From assembly GCA_016219705.1 (NCBI GenBank), contig JACRKQ010000016.1, positions 1 through 36,555 on the forward strand: 36,555 nucleotides of DNA, read 5' to 3'. Source of the stretch: Candidatus Saganbacteria bacterium (GTDB lineage: Bacteria; Margulisbacteria; WOR-1; O2-12-FULL-45-9). A model generated the notes under the pieces. The model did no database searches. It saw nothing but the letters and a program-made list of their open reading frames with translations, and was not told where the DNA came from. The first letter of the stretch is position 1; the number at the start of each line of letters is the position of its first letter. The position numbers were made by a program, and so were the translations under genes. This document shows, in pieces, positions 18,563 to 27,302 of the stretch.

Positions 18563-18591
18563 AAAAATAAATGGAGGCGGATATTTTTTCA

Positions 18592-20958
18592 CTACCCCAT
18601 AACCACTTCAACATGATGTTCCTGCCCGCCTTGATCTGCGGAAATTAAGTTGCCGGCTAATTTTTTACCATCAACCGTAAGTGATTTAATCCCCTTGGAA
18701 ACATTTTCCGGATTGCGTACAGTTATGTAATACGTTGAACCGCGGAAAATTCTCTTGACCTGAAAACCCTTCCAGGCCTTGGGAATGCAGGGATCGACTA
18801 ACAAACCGGCATAATCAGGGCGAATGCCGAGTATCCACTGTGTTGCGGCGACAAAATTCCAGCTGGCGGATCCGGTTAGCCACGAGTTTTTTCCTTCACC
18901 AAAAGCCTGGTGCGCCCGGCCGGCGATCATCTGGCAATAGACATAAGGTTCTGTCTTGTGAGTCTCGCTAATTTCGTTGCGGGCGGCCGGTTGGATCGCC
19001 TTATAATATTGGTAAGCAATATCGCCGCGGCCAATAATACATTCAGCGATCATCGCCCAGGGATTGGGATGGCAGAAAATCGCGCCATTCTCTTTAAGCC
19101 CCGGAGGGTAGACGCCGATTGAGCCGAGGCGATAATCGAATTTTGAATAGGGTGGATCGAGAATCAAGACTCCGTGTTCTGTCGCTAATTTTTTATTAAC
19201 CGCATCGAGACATTTTTTCGCTTTTTCCTTATCTGCGACGCCGGCCAGCAGCGCCCAGGCTTGCGGTTCCAGATAAATTTTTCCTTCCAGGCACTCTTTT
19301 GATCCGACCGGAGTTTCCTCGTCGGTAAAAGCGCGGATGTACCAATTGCCGTCCCAGGCGGTTTCATTGATTTTTTGTGTCATCTCTTCCGCCAACTTAA
19401 TATATTTCTTTACCGCAATCGGTTTTTTGGCGAGTTCAGAGAGTTTGAGCATGTCTTTGGCGGCGGCGACGAACATTTGGGCGACCATGACCGATTCAGC
19501 CTTCCCTTTGCCCTGGTCAAGATTTAAACAATCATTCCAGTCGGCGAAAAAAATTAAGGGGAGACCATGAGGGCCCAAATTCTTAGCCGAAAATTTCATG
19601 GCTTTTTCGAGATGATCAAATAAACTGACGGTTTCGCCCCCCGCGAAAGAGATCTTCTCCTGCAGAAAATCAACGTCGCCGGTTTCTTTGATATAGCTAG
19701 CGACAGAATAGATCAACCAGAGATGATCATCGCCATATTTATTATCGGATGGGTTGGCCTTTTTCGTTAGTGGTGAATATTGGTGATAAGCGTTGCCCTC
19801 GGGCAACTGGGTAGCGGTTAAATCTTTGATCCTCGACTTAACTTTTTCCGGGATTAAATGGACGAAGCCAAGAGTGTCCTGGTTGGAATCGCGGAAGCCC
19901 ATGCCGCGGCCAATACCGGATTCATAATATGAGGCGGAGCGAGACCAGTTAAAGGTCGTTAAACACTGGTATTGGTTCCAGACATTGATCATCAAATCAA
20001 GTTCGGGGTCTTCTGATTGGACGGAGAATTTATTGAGATTGTCTTCCCAATAAGCGGCCAGTTTTTTTAATTCCTGCTCAATAACTTTGGGATCTTCAAA
20101 TTTTTTGACTTTGGCCGGAGGCTCTTTAATATTTTCAGTAAAACCGAGGACAAAAGTAAAAGTTTTTATTTCTCCCGGTTTAATTTTAAAATTAAACATT
20201 TGAGCGCCGACGGGAGACCAGCCGCAAGCGATAGAATTGCGCATCTTCCCTTCAATTACCGCTCGCGGGACCGACCAATCGCCGTAGTTACCCATAAAAT
20301 CACTGCGCTGGGTGTCAAATCCGGCTGCCCGGGCATTAGCGCAGCTGAAGTAGCCGATGATATCCTGGGTGACGCGATAGCGGCTGATATGGTAAATAAT
20401 ATTATCTTTAACTTCGGCTTGTCCGATGTTTAAGTTGTACTGATAATCGGTCATATCGTTCAAGGCATCCCAGAGACAAAATTCAACAAAAGAAAAGAGA
20501 GAGAGATCTCGAGCGTTGGCGCCGCCTTTTTTAGGTTCACATTTGACTTCTAACTGCCAGATCTCCAGATTTTCACCCAGGGGGACAAAGTAAGTGGTTT
20601 TGGTTGAAATGCCCGCGTATTGGGCGGTGATGACCGAATAGCCCAAACCATGCCGGCATTCATATTTATAATCATTGAGATTTTTTAGGACCGGCTGCCA
20701 CGATGTCGACCAGTAACTGCCGCTGGTATTATCACGCAGGTAGAGATAGCGTCCCCCGCGGTCCATGGGGACATTATTATAGCGATAACGGGTGATGCGG
20801 CGCTCTTTGGGGTCTTTGTAGAAACTGTAACCGCCAGCAGTATTGCTAAATAAGGCGCAATATTCTTCACTTCCTAAATAGTTGATCCAGGGGAGGGGAG
20901 TGTCGGGGCGGGTGATCACATATTCTTTGCGTTCTTTATCAAAATAACCATACTTCAT
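18592..20958 (-). CDS. GH94-family glycoside phosphorylase (cellobiose/chitobiose phosphorylase-like)
   Basis: GRGMGFRDSNQDTLGF, FFADWNDCLNLD, TEPYVYCQMIAG, GSASWNFVAATQWILGIRPDYAGLLVDPCIPKAWKGFQVKRIFRG. Confidence 0.9.
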   Translation of the reverse strand: MKYGYFDKERKEYVITRPDTPLPWINYLGSEEYCALFSNTAGGYSFYKDPKERRITRYRYNNVPMDRGGRYLYLRDNTSGSYWSTSWQPVLKNLNDYKYECRHGLGYSVITAQYAGISTKTTYFVPLGENLEIWQLEVKCEPKKGGANARDLSLFSFVEFCLWDALNDMTDYQYNLNIGQAEVKDNIIYHISRYRVTQDIIGYFSCANARAAGFDTQRSDFMGNYGDWSVPRAVIEGKMRNSIACGWSPVGAQMFNFKIKPGEIKTFTFVLGFTENIKEPPAKVKKFEDPKVIEQELKKLAAYWEDNLNKFSVQSEDPELDLMINVWNQYQCLTTFNWSRSASYYESGIGRGMGFRDSNQDTLGFVHLIPEKVKSRIKDLTATQLPEGNAYHQYSPLTKKANPSDNKYGDDHLWLIYSVASYIKETGDVDFLQEKISFAGGETVSLFDHLEKAMKFSAKNLGPHGLPLIFFADWNDCLNLDQGKGKAESVMVAQMFVAAAKDMLKLSELAKKPIAVKKYIKLAEEMTQKINETAWDGNWYIRAFTDEETPVGSKECLEGKIYLEPQAWALLAGVADKEKAKKCLDAVNKKLATEHGVLILDPPYSKFDYRLGSIGVYPPGLKENGAIFCHPNPWAMIAECIIGRGDIAYQYYKAIQPAARNEISETHKTEPYVYCQMIAGRAHQAFGEGKNSWLTGSASWNFVAATQWILGIRPDYAGLLVDPCIPKAWKGFQVKRIFRGSTYYITVRNPENVSKGIKSLTVDGKKLAGNLISADQGGQEHHVEVVMG

Positions 20959-21054
20959 TCTTTAATTATATGATTTTTTTGAATTGTCGTCAATTGAGCG
21001 GGGAAAGAAAAGATGGCATAAACTAAAATGATATAGTATAATTTTATTAAAGAG

Positions 21055-21201
21055 ATGAGCCCAACGGTATTTAAAGAAGGGAATTGCCGGCTTTACTTTT
21101 TTTCTAAAAAACAATTAAACCATCTGCAAAAAATTATTGAAAGGCGTAAAAATGAGATCATCAAAAAATGGAAAGAACATCTTAAAGCCGGAAATAACTA
21201 A
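21055..21201 (+). pseudogene. DUF4160-like gene with apparent internal deletion (48 codons)
   Basis: MSPTVFKEGNCRLYFFS fused directly to KKQLNHLQKIIERRKNEIIKKWKEHLKAGNN; the middle portion of a typical DUF4160 protein is absent. Not in the ORF track. Confidence 0.55.
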
Positions 21202-21412
21202 TATTTCCGAACATGGCTTTTGGACTTTGCTGCAAGGTCGCGAGTACTTCCTTTCTTTTAAAAAATATCCCTGGTTTAAGGAAGCTAAAATATCAGCGAT
21301 TACAAATGTGAAACTCTTCCATAATCACCATCTCTATTGGCCCGATCTTGATGTTGATTTATCTACCGAAATTCTTGCGAACCCAGATAAATATCCCTTA
21401 ATATATAAATGA
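21151..21412 (+). CDS. DUF2442-family protein
   Basis: YFLSFKKYPWFKEAKISAITNVKLFHNHHLYWPDLDVDLSTEIL; overlaps the DUF4160-like ORF, a commonly paired arrangement. Start uncertain (ORF track gives 21137). Confidence 0.75.
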
Positions 21413-21459
21413 AAGTGTTTTTAGCAGAAAGGGTCCAAAAAGAACTGCACTTAAAATAA
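21409..21459 (+). repeat. Direct repeat copy A, encoding mini-ORF MKVFLAERVQKELHLK*
   Basis: 46 of 51 nt identical to 22297-22347; ATGA overlap with the DUF2442 stop. Confidence 0.85.
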
Positions 21460-21486
21460 TGGAATGTCACTTAGTGCAAATATCTT

Positions 21487-21960
21487 TTAATCACAAATTA
21501 TTACAGAGCCATCTGTGCCATTATAAGTAAAACACCAATGTTGTAGTATATCGCGCCCAATCAAGCACTCAAAATTTTTAAGGTCACAACAAATTAAAGG
21601 AATTTCTTTTCCCTTCCCCCAAGGAAAAAGTAAAAGGCCATAATACACAGGCCTGTCTTTTTCATCATGTACAGACGCAACTTTTTGATATCCAGTATGC
21701 AATAGTTTCAGTTTCTCCGCAATTTTAGGACTTATAATTGAACTACTCGCTCCCGTATCAATTAATGCTTTTGTTGAAAAAGTTGGTATGCTTTCTCCTT
21801 TTTCCCTTATTCTTTCGCTAACGGTTTTTGGGTGTGTTATCGTAACATCGATAAAAGCACCGGTTTTTGTTAGTACAATTGGAGGGGGGATAGAAATATC
21901 GATCGCTTTGCCATCTTGAACCTTTTTCGCTTTTCCTGCGTACCGAAGAGTGGTGATCAT
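21487..21960 (-). CDS. Retropepsin-like aspartyl protease family protein
   Basis: STKALIDTGASSSIISPKIAEKL (DTGA active-site loop) ... FECLIGRDILQHWCFTYNG (IGRDIL motif). Confidence 0.85.
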   Translation of the reverse strand: MITTLRYAGKAKKVQDGKAIDISIPPPIVLTKTGAFIDVTITHPKTVSERIREKGESIPTFSTKALIDTGASSSIISPKIAEKLKLLHTGYQKVASVHDEKDRPVYYGLLLFPWGKGKEIPLICCDLKNFECLIGRDILQHWCFTYNGTDGSVIICD

Positions 21961-22202
21961 AAGAGAGCTTCCATAACGAAATTAATGGGTTCATTTTCAG
22001 TCATGAAATATACCAAAAAATTATCTTCAAGCCCGAAAAGACGAACACCTTCCTCCGCCGCTTTTTCGTAAGTATCAAAAGAATTTATAATTTTGCCGTC
22101 AGAAATAAGCAAGTATTTATTGGGATATTCAAAAAGGAATTTGTTTTTGTTTTCTTTAATAAAATTAATGTTAACATCTAAATTCTTTTCACTCATATCC
22201 AC
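21957..22202 (-). CDS. Small protein, DUF5678-like, cotranscribed with the aspartyl protease
   Basis: FLFEYPNKYLLISDGKIINSFDTYEKAAEEGVRLFG...FLVYFMTENEP; overlaps the protease start by 4 nt. Confidence 0.6.
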   Translation of the reverse strand: MDMSEKNLDVNINFIKENKNKFLFEYPNKYLLISDGKIINSFDTYEKAAEEGVRLFGLEDNFLVYFMTENEPINFVMEALL

Positions 22203-22238
22203 ACCCCTAAATATAAGATACCAATGACTATATAATTT

Positions 22239-22267
22239 ATTATACGCTATTCAATTTATTATATCAA
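22239..22267 (-). promoter_or_regulatory. Predicted promoter TTGATA-N17-TATAAT for the 22202-21487 operon
   Basis: Minus strand: TTGATA (22267-22262), TATAAT (22244-22239); AATTTATTATA occurs twice, 19 bp apart (22234 and 22253). Confidence 0.5.
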
Positions 22268-22296
22268 ATTTTATCTCTAGCCATCCAGCAAAAGTC

Positions 22297-22347
22297 GTGA
22301 AAGTGTTTTTAGCGGAAAGAGTCCAAAAGGAACTGCGCTTAAAATAA
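22297..22347 (+). repeat. Direct repeat copy B, encoding mini-ORF MKVFLAERVQKELRLK* with GTG start
   Basis: 46 of 51 nt identical to copy A; overlaps the 3' end of the GH42 gene on the other strand by 9 nt. Confidence 0.85.
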
Positions 22348-24120
22348 AAACTTCTTTGCAAACGCCAGCCACTTCTTCTTACCGTTTTTGATTTCGAGGA
22401 ATAGACTGAAATTAGCGTATACAACTTGGCCTTTGCCGATTTTTTTTGTTAGCGTGAATTCTTTTTTTGGCTTGCCGGCAATTCCATCGATAAAACCGCA
22501 TTTTGCCGATTCGGTATATTCATATTTAATTCCCAGCAGATCTTCTATCAGCGCGTTAGGGTAGAGATGTCCGTTTTCATCCCGGACGCCAAAGCGGGCC
22601 TCGGTTATCAATGTCCCGCCATTTTTAATCCACTGTTTTAAATTATTATACTGTTTGCGAGAGAGGAGATAAGGATTGGGTAATAATATTGTCCTGCAGG
22701 GAAGATGATTATTATCTAAATCTTGTTCAAAGATAAAGTCGACCGGTTTACCTTTTTTATAGGCGGCCAGGTGGGCGCCCGGGAGCGACATCAAAGTATG
22801 CATTAAGCCGATTTCCACCCGGACCGGTTCCCATTGTCCGACGATGCCGCGCGGAGGTCCCTGTTCCTGGTAGGTCTGTATCTCGCTGGAACGTAAATAA
22901 GCAATAGCAATTTTAGAATTTTGTGTTTTGGATTTGTTTCGGGTTTCGGATTTAGATTTTAGAATTTTTGCCGCGAGCTGTTTTATAACTTCTAATCTCT
23001 TCGTCGAACTTCCGTCAGATTTGAGGATTCCAAAACCTTGTGTTTCCGCCCCGAACATTGGCGGTTTCCAATTGTGATATAACAAAGCCTGACAACCATG
23101 TTCAAAAGCCAGCTCTGTCCAATTTTTAATCTCCGGGCCTTTGACATACTCCGGGGCGCCCCAGCGGACATTTTGGCCGCCTTGAAGCTCGGTAACATGA
23201 AATTCGGCGCCGCCAGCGCGGCAGAAACTGCGCCACAAGTCATAAGAAAAAGCCAAGTCAGTTTGGGTCATCCGGCCGCCTTTGGGATAGACATCCATGC
23301 CGTAAAAATCCAGCCCGGCCGACATCAAACTATGGTCAGGGACGCGAGTGCAGATGCCGATAAAGCCGTTCGTTCCAATTTTATGATTAGGATCAATCTC
23401 TCTGACGATCTTGGCCAGATGACTGATCCAATTTTTTAAACTAGCGGTTTTAAAACGGAACCAATCCAGAAAAATATGAGGGGAAACCGCTTCCCAAATG
23501 CCCGCCTTTGGCGTCATGATATCCTCAAAACGGCTAAACGTCGTCGTCCAGAAACTTGTTCCCCACACCCGGTTTAATTTTTCGAGCGAGCCGTATTTTT
23601 TTCTCGCCCAGAGGATAAAAGCCTGGCGTGAATGTTCGCAATGACAAAAATCATTGCTCGTTGTATGGTCCAGCGGTGGATAAACCGGTTCATTGTCGAG
23701 CTGCCAGAGCAACAGAGCAGGATGATCTTTGTAGCGGTCGACCAGTTTTTTGGCTAAACGATCAGCTAAATGGCGATAGTGAGGATTATCTTTGCAGATA
23801 TTAGGGCGCGGGCCGTATTCAGGATAAAGCGTGCCGTCTTGAGCCACGGGACGGCTGTCTGGATAGAGACGATAAAACCAGGTTGGGACTTGGGAAGTTG
23901 GGATACCGAGCAAAACTTTTAATCCGTGTTTGGCGCAGAGGCTCATCGCCTGATCGAGCTCGGCAAAAGAGAAACGGCCTGGTTCCGGCTCCATCCAGTC
24001 CCAAGCCATTTCGCCAAAGCGGACGATATTTAGGCCCGCAGCCTTAATCTCCTTAAAGGTTTGGTCCCAAGTCTCTTTGGGCCATTGATCGGGATAATAT
24101 GTTACGCCAAATGGCAGCAT
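22339..24120 (-). CDS. GH42 beta-galactosidase
   Basis: MLPFGVTYYPDQWPKETWDQTFKEIKAAGLNIVRFGEMAWDWMEPEPGRFSFAELD, LLLWQLDNEPVYP, FHVTELQGG. Confidence 0.93.
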   Translation of the reverse strand: MLPFGVTYYPDQWPKETWDQTFKEIKAAGLNIVRFGEMAWDWMEPEPGRFSFAELDQAMSLCAKHGLKVLLGIPTSQVPTWFYRLYPDSRPVAQDGTLYPEYGPRPNICKDNPHYRHLADRLAKKLVDRYKDHPALLLWQLDNEPVYPPLDHTTSNDFCHCEHSRQAFILWARKKYGSLEKLNRVWGTSFWTTTFSRFEDIMTPKAGIWEAVSPHIFLDWFRFKTASLKNWISHLAKIVREIDPNHKIGTNGFIGICTRVPDHSLMSAGLDFYGMDVYPKGGRMTQTDLAFSYDLWRSFCRAGGAEFHVTELQGGQNVRWGAPEYVKGPEIKNWTELAFEHGCQALLYHNWKPPMFGAETQGFGILKSDGSSTKRLEVIKQLAAKILKSKSETRNKSKTQNSKIAIAYLRSSEIQTYQEQGPPRGIVGQWEPVRVEIGLMHTLMSLPGAHLAAYKKGKPVDFIFEQDLDNNHLPCRTILLPNPYLLSRKQYNNLKQWIKNGGTLITEARFGVRDENGHLYPNALIEDLLGIKYEYTESAKCGFIDGIAGKPKKEFTLTKKIGKGQVVYANFSLFLEIKNGKKKWLAFAKKFLF

Positions 24121-27100
24121 ATTTCTTTAACCTTCCGTTCACGGATTTGTAGAGCGATCGGTGCGGGAATAAAAGGCTGGTTAATCTCCACTGTTTTACC
24201 GTCAATAATTAACTTATAAGTGACTGGCGCCAAGCCTTCGTAAGTATTTTTTTTCTGCGGATTGAGGTAGGTCACATCAATGTTGCCCAAAAGCTTGAAA
24301 CTAAATTGGCCGTTTTTAAACAGCCATTTAGGCAGGATGGGCGCTAGTTTAAAACAGAGCTGACCGCTGTGGTCGGTATAAAAGATATTTTTTCCTGTTG
24401 TCATCAGCAACCAGATATCGATAAACTCTGCGGTGGCGCCGGAGAGCCGGGCGACAAAACCCCGCCCATGGTTTTGCCTGTTAGAATTACAGCTGCTGAC
24501 GATAAAAGAAGAATTTTCCAGGATGCTGCGCCGGTAAGTCGCCGGTTTCAAGAAAGGGACCAGGACATTTTTCAAGTCGCCAAAAAACTCTTCATAACAG
24601 CCGGTCTTCAGCAGTTCCAGCAGATATTTATATTCCATATGGAGCCAGACCGATTCATTTTCCAGCCAGCCGGGAGCAAAAACCTTGGCCCGGCCGATTT
24701 CTATCGGCGCGTCAGGCAAAGGCGCGTTGACCTTATACATTTTTAATTTTCTGTCGTAAAGCGGGCTTTGTTTGACTAATTTTGGGATTTGCTTATCATG
24801 ATCAACTCGCAGCGCGTGAACAAACCCCTCTAAAAACAGGGGGAGGGGCTTTTGCTCAAAGCGTTTGGCTTTGATCCCGTGACTATTGGCGTGCTCATAT
24901 TCCACCAGTTCATTAATAAAATAAGTGTAATAATTACCGTAGCGCTCCCGACATTGCCGGACCGCTTCAGTGCATTTTTGCTGCAGCTGCTGAATAAACG
25001 AACGCAAAGTGGCGTTGTCTATTATCTTTTCCTCGCCGGTAATACCCAGACGGGTGGCCCGACGGAAATCTTCTTTCAAGCGGCAGCTGTCATCCCAATA
25101 ACGGAAATTATTTTGCCGGTTGTTCATTAATACGGCGACCAGTTTTTCCAGGAAGGCGGCGACTTCAATTGGCAGCGTGACGGTGATCGACTCATCAATC
25201 TGGTCGAGGAGATAATTACAGAGACGTTTTATCTCCAATGTCTCTGATAATGAAGAGCCGAGCAACCCGGGCAGGCCGTTTAAGGCGTCATACCAATTCG
25301 GTTTTTCCGCTTCCATTTCAATGCCGATGCCGCAAGGATCAAAAGAAGCCGTTTTATTAACCAAAAGACAAATTATTTTTCCTAACAGGGTGGTTTTATA
25401 AATGGCCCCCTGGCCGTTTTCCGTCCTGACCGCATTTCTCTCCCAACTGCGCCGGCTCAATAACTCGGCTTTCTCCGGATCGAGTTTTACGCTGCCGTAC
25501 TGGCGGACCTTGTCGCCGATGAGCCGATACTTATGTTTGCGCTCGACGACAATATACTCCGAATCATAAAAAGTGAATTCCTTATCGATAAATAACAGAG
25601 CTTTGACCTGCTCCGGGTAGAGGCAGGCAAAACTTTCCAGCAGGTCGGTATTATAGGTAAAATGATCAGTCCAATAGCCTTCACCATGGGCGGCCTCCTC
25701 TTTGCTGACCGACTTTTCCATCAGAGCGGTGGCGAAGTCCAAGGCGGAGGTCTGGTAAGCGCAGCCCGCAAAATCAAGGCGCTTTAAAATGTTGCCCAGG
25801 ACGAAAGGTTTTGTTAGTAAGGGGACGAGATCAGGCGGCGGGTTGACGAAATGCTGTTTGGCCAGGTTCTCCGCGACCGCCGCTGAACGGATAAAAAATT
25901 GACTGCCGAGGACGATCAGGGGGTTAAACCCGTCCAATTGGATCAGGTTAAAAAACCGATAAATATTATCGGCGGCGACCCGGGGATTAAAGAAAATATC
26001 ATTGCGCCGGTTCTGATTAATGTCGCGGTAGTTGCCGTTGCCCTGGGAAAAGTACGACGGCATCAGCTTGAAATCATTATAGTCGCGCTCCATGTCACCG
26101 TGCTTGCGGTAAAATAAATATAACACTTTATGATCGAGGGTGACTGGCAGTCCGCCGCGCATGACATTATCGAGGAAATTCTGCCGACAATACAGGTCAA
26201 AACTCTGGCTGGCGCTCTCTGTTCCCATCATGGCGCTGATATCATCAATTATCCGGTCATTTTCTTTAGCCTTGCGAAGAAAATAATCATGCCGGCGGGC
26301 GCGCGCCTGGAATTTTTTTAACTGGGAAGGATTGTCGGCTTGCCCGATGATAGAACAGATTTTTGCTTCCCCCTGGCCGGCCAGTTTAATTTTTTTATAG
26401 CAAAAAGCGCTGGGAATAAAACCCTCGGTCTGTTGGTTAGTCGGCACTCGAAAATTTTTAACAGCCAAAAAACTAGCGGGACGCTCCCAGCTCTTCTGCT
26501 CGCCAAAAACGATGTTGGGATCAACAATGACATCAACCGGCCGGTCTTGGCCTGATTGGCGGCAAAAGGCCAGGTAAAAGTTTCCCTGGTCCAGGCAATT
26601 GGTTTCGGCGCAGTCGGCCGGGGCCACCTTCAGCTTATAGAAATGGGTCTTAAAATCCTCCACCACGCTCCAGGCGGCGATAGTCTGGCTCATCCGTTTC
26701 AGCAGGTCGTTGCTGAAGCCGTAGGGGATGATCGCGGGGAGGCCGTCAATAATTTCAATGTTTTGCGGACGATTAGCCAAGTTTGTAATGGTGACACTGC
26801 GGGCTAAACCGGGCAAAATCTCATTGGCTAAAGTAAAATAATTAACGGTAATCCTAATTTTAAGCTGTTTGTTCTCTTCAATTAGCGTCAGATTCCCAGG
26901 CTGGATACGCATGGTGTTGGGTTGCGGCGATGTTTCGGCAAAAGGTTCGTAATATTGGCCATTAACTTTGATAAAAGTGCGGAAGCTGTTTAACGCGGCG
27001 TAGCGGTAAGCTTTATTAGCGGATTGGAATTCAATGATAGAATTATCTTTGTCCTGGACGCCGGCGGAGGTAATGCACTGGCCGCGGTTGGCGTAGAAGA

Positions 27101-27224
27101 CCCACATGGGACAGCCGAAGACCCCGGCGATGCCGGGGAAAAAACTGGAAAAGGTCGGCGCCTGATTGTAGTTTTCAATGACAAATGCATTGTCGGGAGT
27201 GAGATAATATTTCACGGAACCCAT
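24102..27224 (-). CDS. Large GH94-like protein (1,2-beta-oligoglucan phosphorylase-like / cellobiose phosphorylase superfamily)
   Basis: FSSFFPGIAGVFGCPMWVFYANRGQCITSAGVQDKDNSIIEFQSANKAYRYAALNSFRTFIKVNGQYYEPF and HGEGYWTDHFTYNTDLLESF; about 1040 aa. The subfamily is inference. Confidence 0.7.
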   Translation of the reverse strand: MGSVKYYLTPDNAFVIENYNQAPTFSSFFPGIAGVFGCPMWVFYANRGQCITSAGVQDKDNSIIEFQSANKAYRYAALNSFRTFIKVNGQYYEPFAETSPQPNTMRIQPGNLTLIEENKQLKIRITVNYFTLANEILPGLARSVTITNLANRPQNIEIIDGLPAIIPYGFSNDLLKRMSQTIAAWSVVEDFKTHFYKLKVAPADCAETNCLDQGNFYLAFCRQSGQDRPVDVIVDPNIVFGEQKSWERPASFLAVKNFRVPTNQQTEGFIPSAFCYKKIKLAGQGEAKICSIIGQADNPSQLKKFQARARRHDYFLRKAKENDRIIDDISAMMGTESASQSFDLYCRQNFLDNVMRGGLPVTLDHKVLYLFYRKHGDMERDYNDFKLMPSYFSQGNGNYRDINQNRRNDIFFNPRVAADNIYRFFNLIQLDGFNPLIVLGSQFFIRSAAVAENLAKQHFVNPPPDLVPLLTKPFVLGNILKRLDFAGCAYQTSALDFATALMEKSVSKEEAAHGEGYWTDHFTYNTDLLESFACLYPEQVKALLFIDKEFTFYDSEYIVVERKHKYRLIGDKVRQYGSVKLDPEKAELLSRRSWERNAVRTENGQGAIYKTTLLGKIICLLVNKTASFDPCGIGIEMEAEKPNWYDALNGLPGLLGSSLSETLEIKRLCNYLLDQIDESITVTLPIEVAAFLEKLVAVLMNNRQNNFRYWDDSCRLKEDFRRATRLGITGEEKIIDNATLRSFIQQLQQKCTEAVRQCRERYGNYYTYFINELVEYEHANSHGIKAKRFEQKPLPLFLEGFVHALRVDHDKQIPKLVKQSPLYDRKLKMYKVNAPLPDAPIEIGRAKVFAPGWLENESVWLHMEYKYLLELLKTGCYEEFFGDLKNVLVPFLKPATYRRSILENSSFIVSSCNSNRQNHGRGFVARLSGATAEFIDIWLLMTTGKNIFYTDHSGQLCFKLAPILPKWLFKNGQFSFKLLGNIDVTYLNPQKKNTYEGLAPVTYKLIIDGKTVEINQPFIPAPIALQIRERKVKEICCHLA

Positions 27225-27236
27225 AGAGATACTATT

Positions 27237-27302
27237 CTACTCGACTGTCACTGATTTCGCAAGGTTCCTGGGTTGGTCGACGTGACAGCCGCGCTTGAAG
27301 GC
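27237..27302 (-). pseudogene. glmS 3'-end remnant (second copy of the last ~21 codons)
   Basis: Minus strand reads AFKRGCHVDQPRNLAKSVTVE*; 56 of 66 nt match 28592-28657. Confidence 0.9.

Noticed and set aside
21487-21960. Retroviral-like protease as evidence of a retroelement
   Set aside because: The DTGA/retropepsin fold is widespread in bacterial chromosomes, and no reverse transcriptase or integrase accompanies it.
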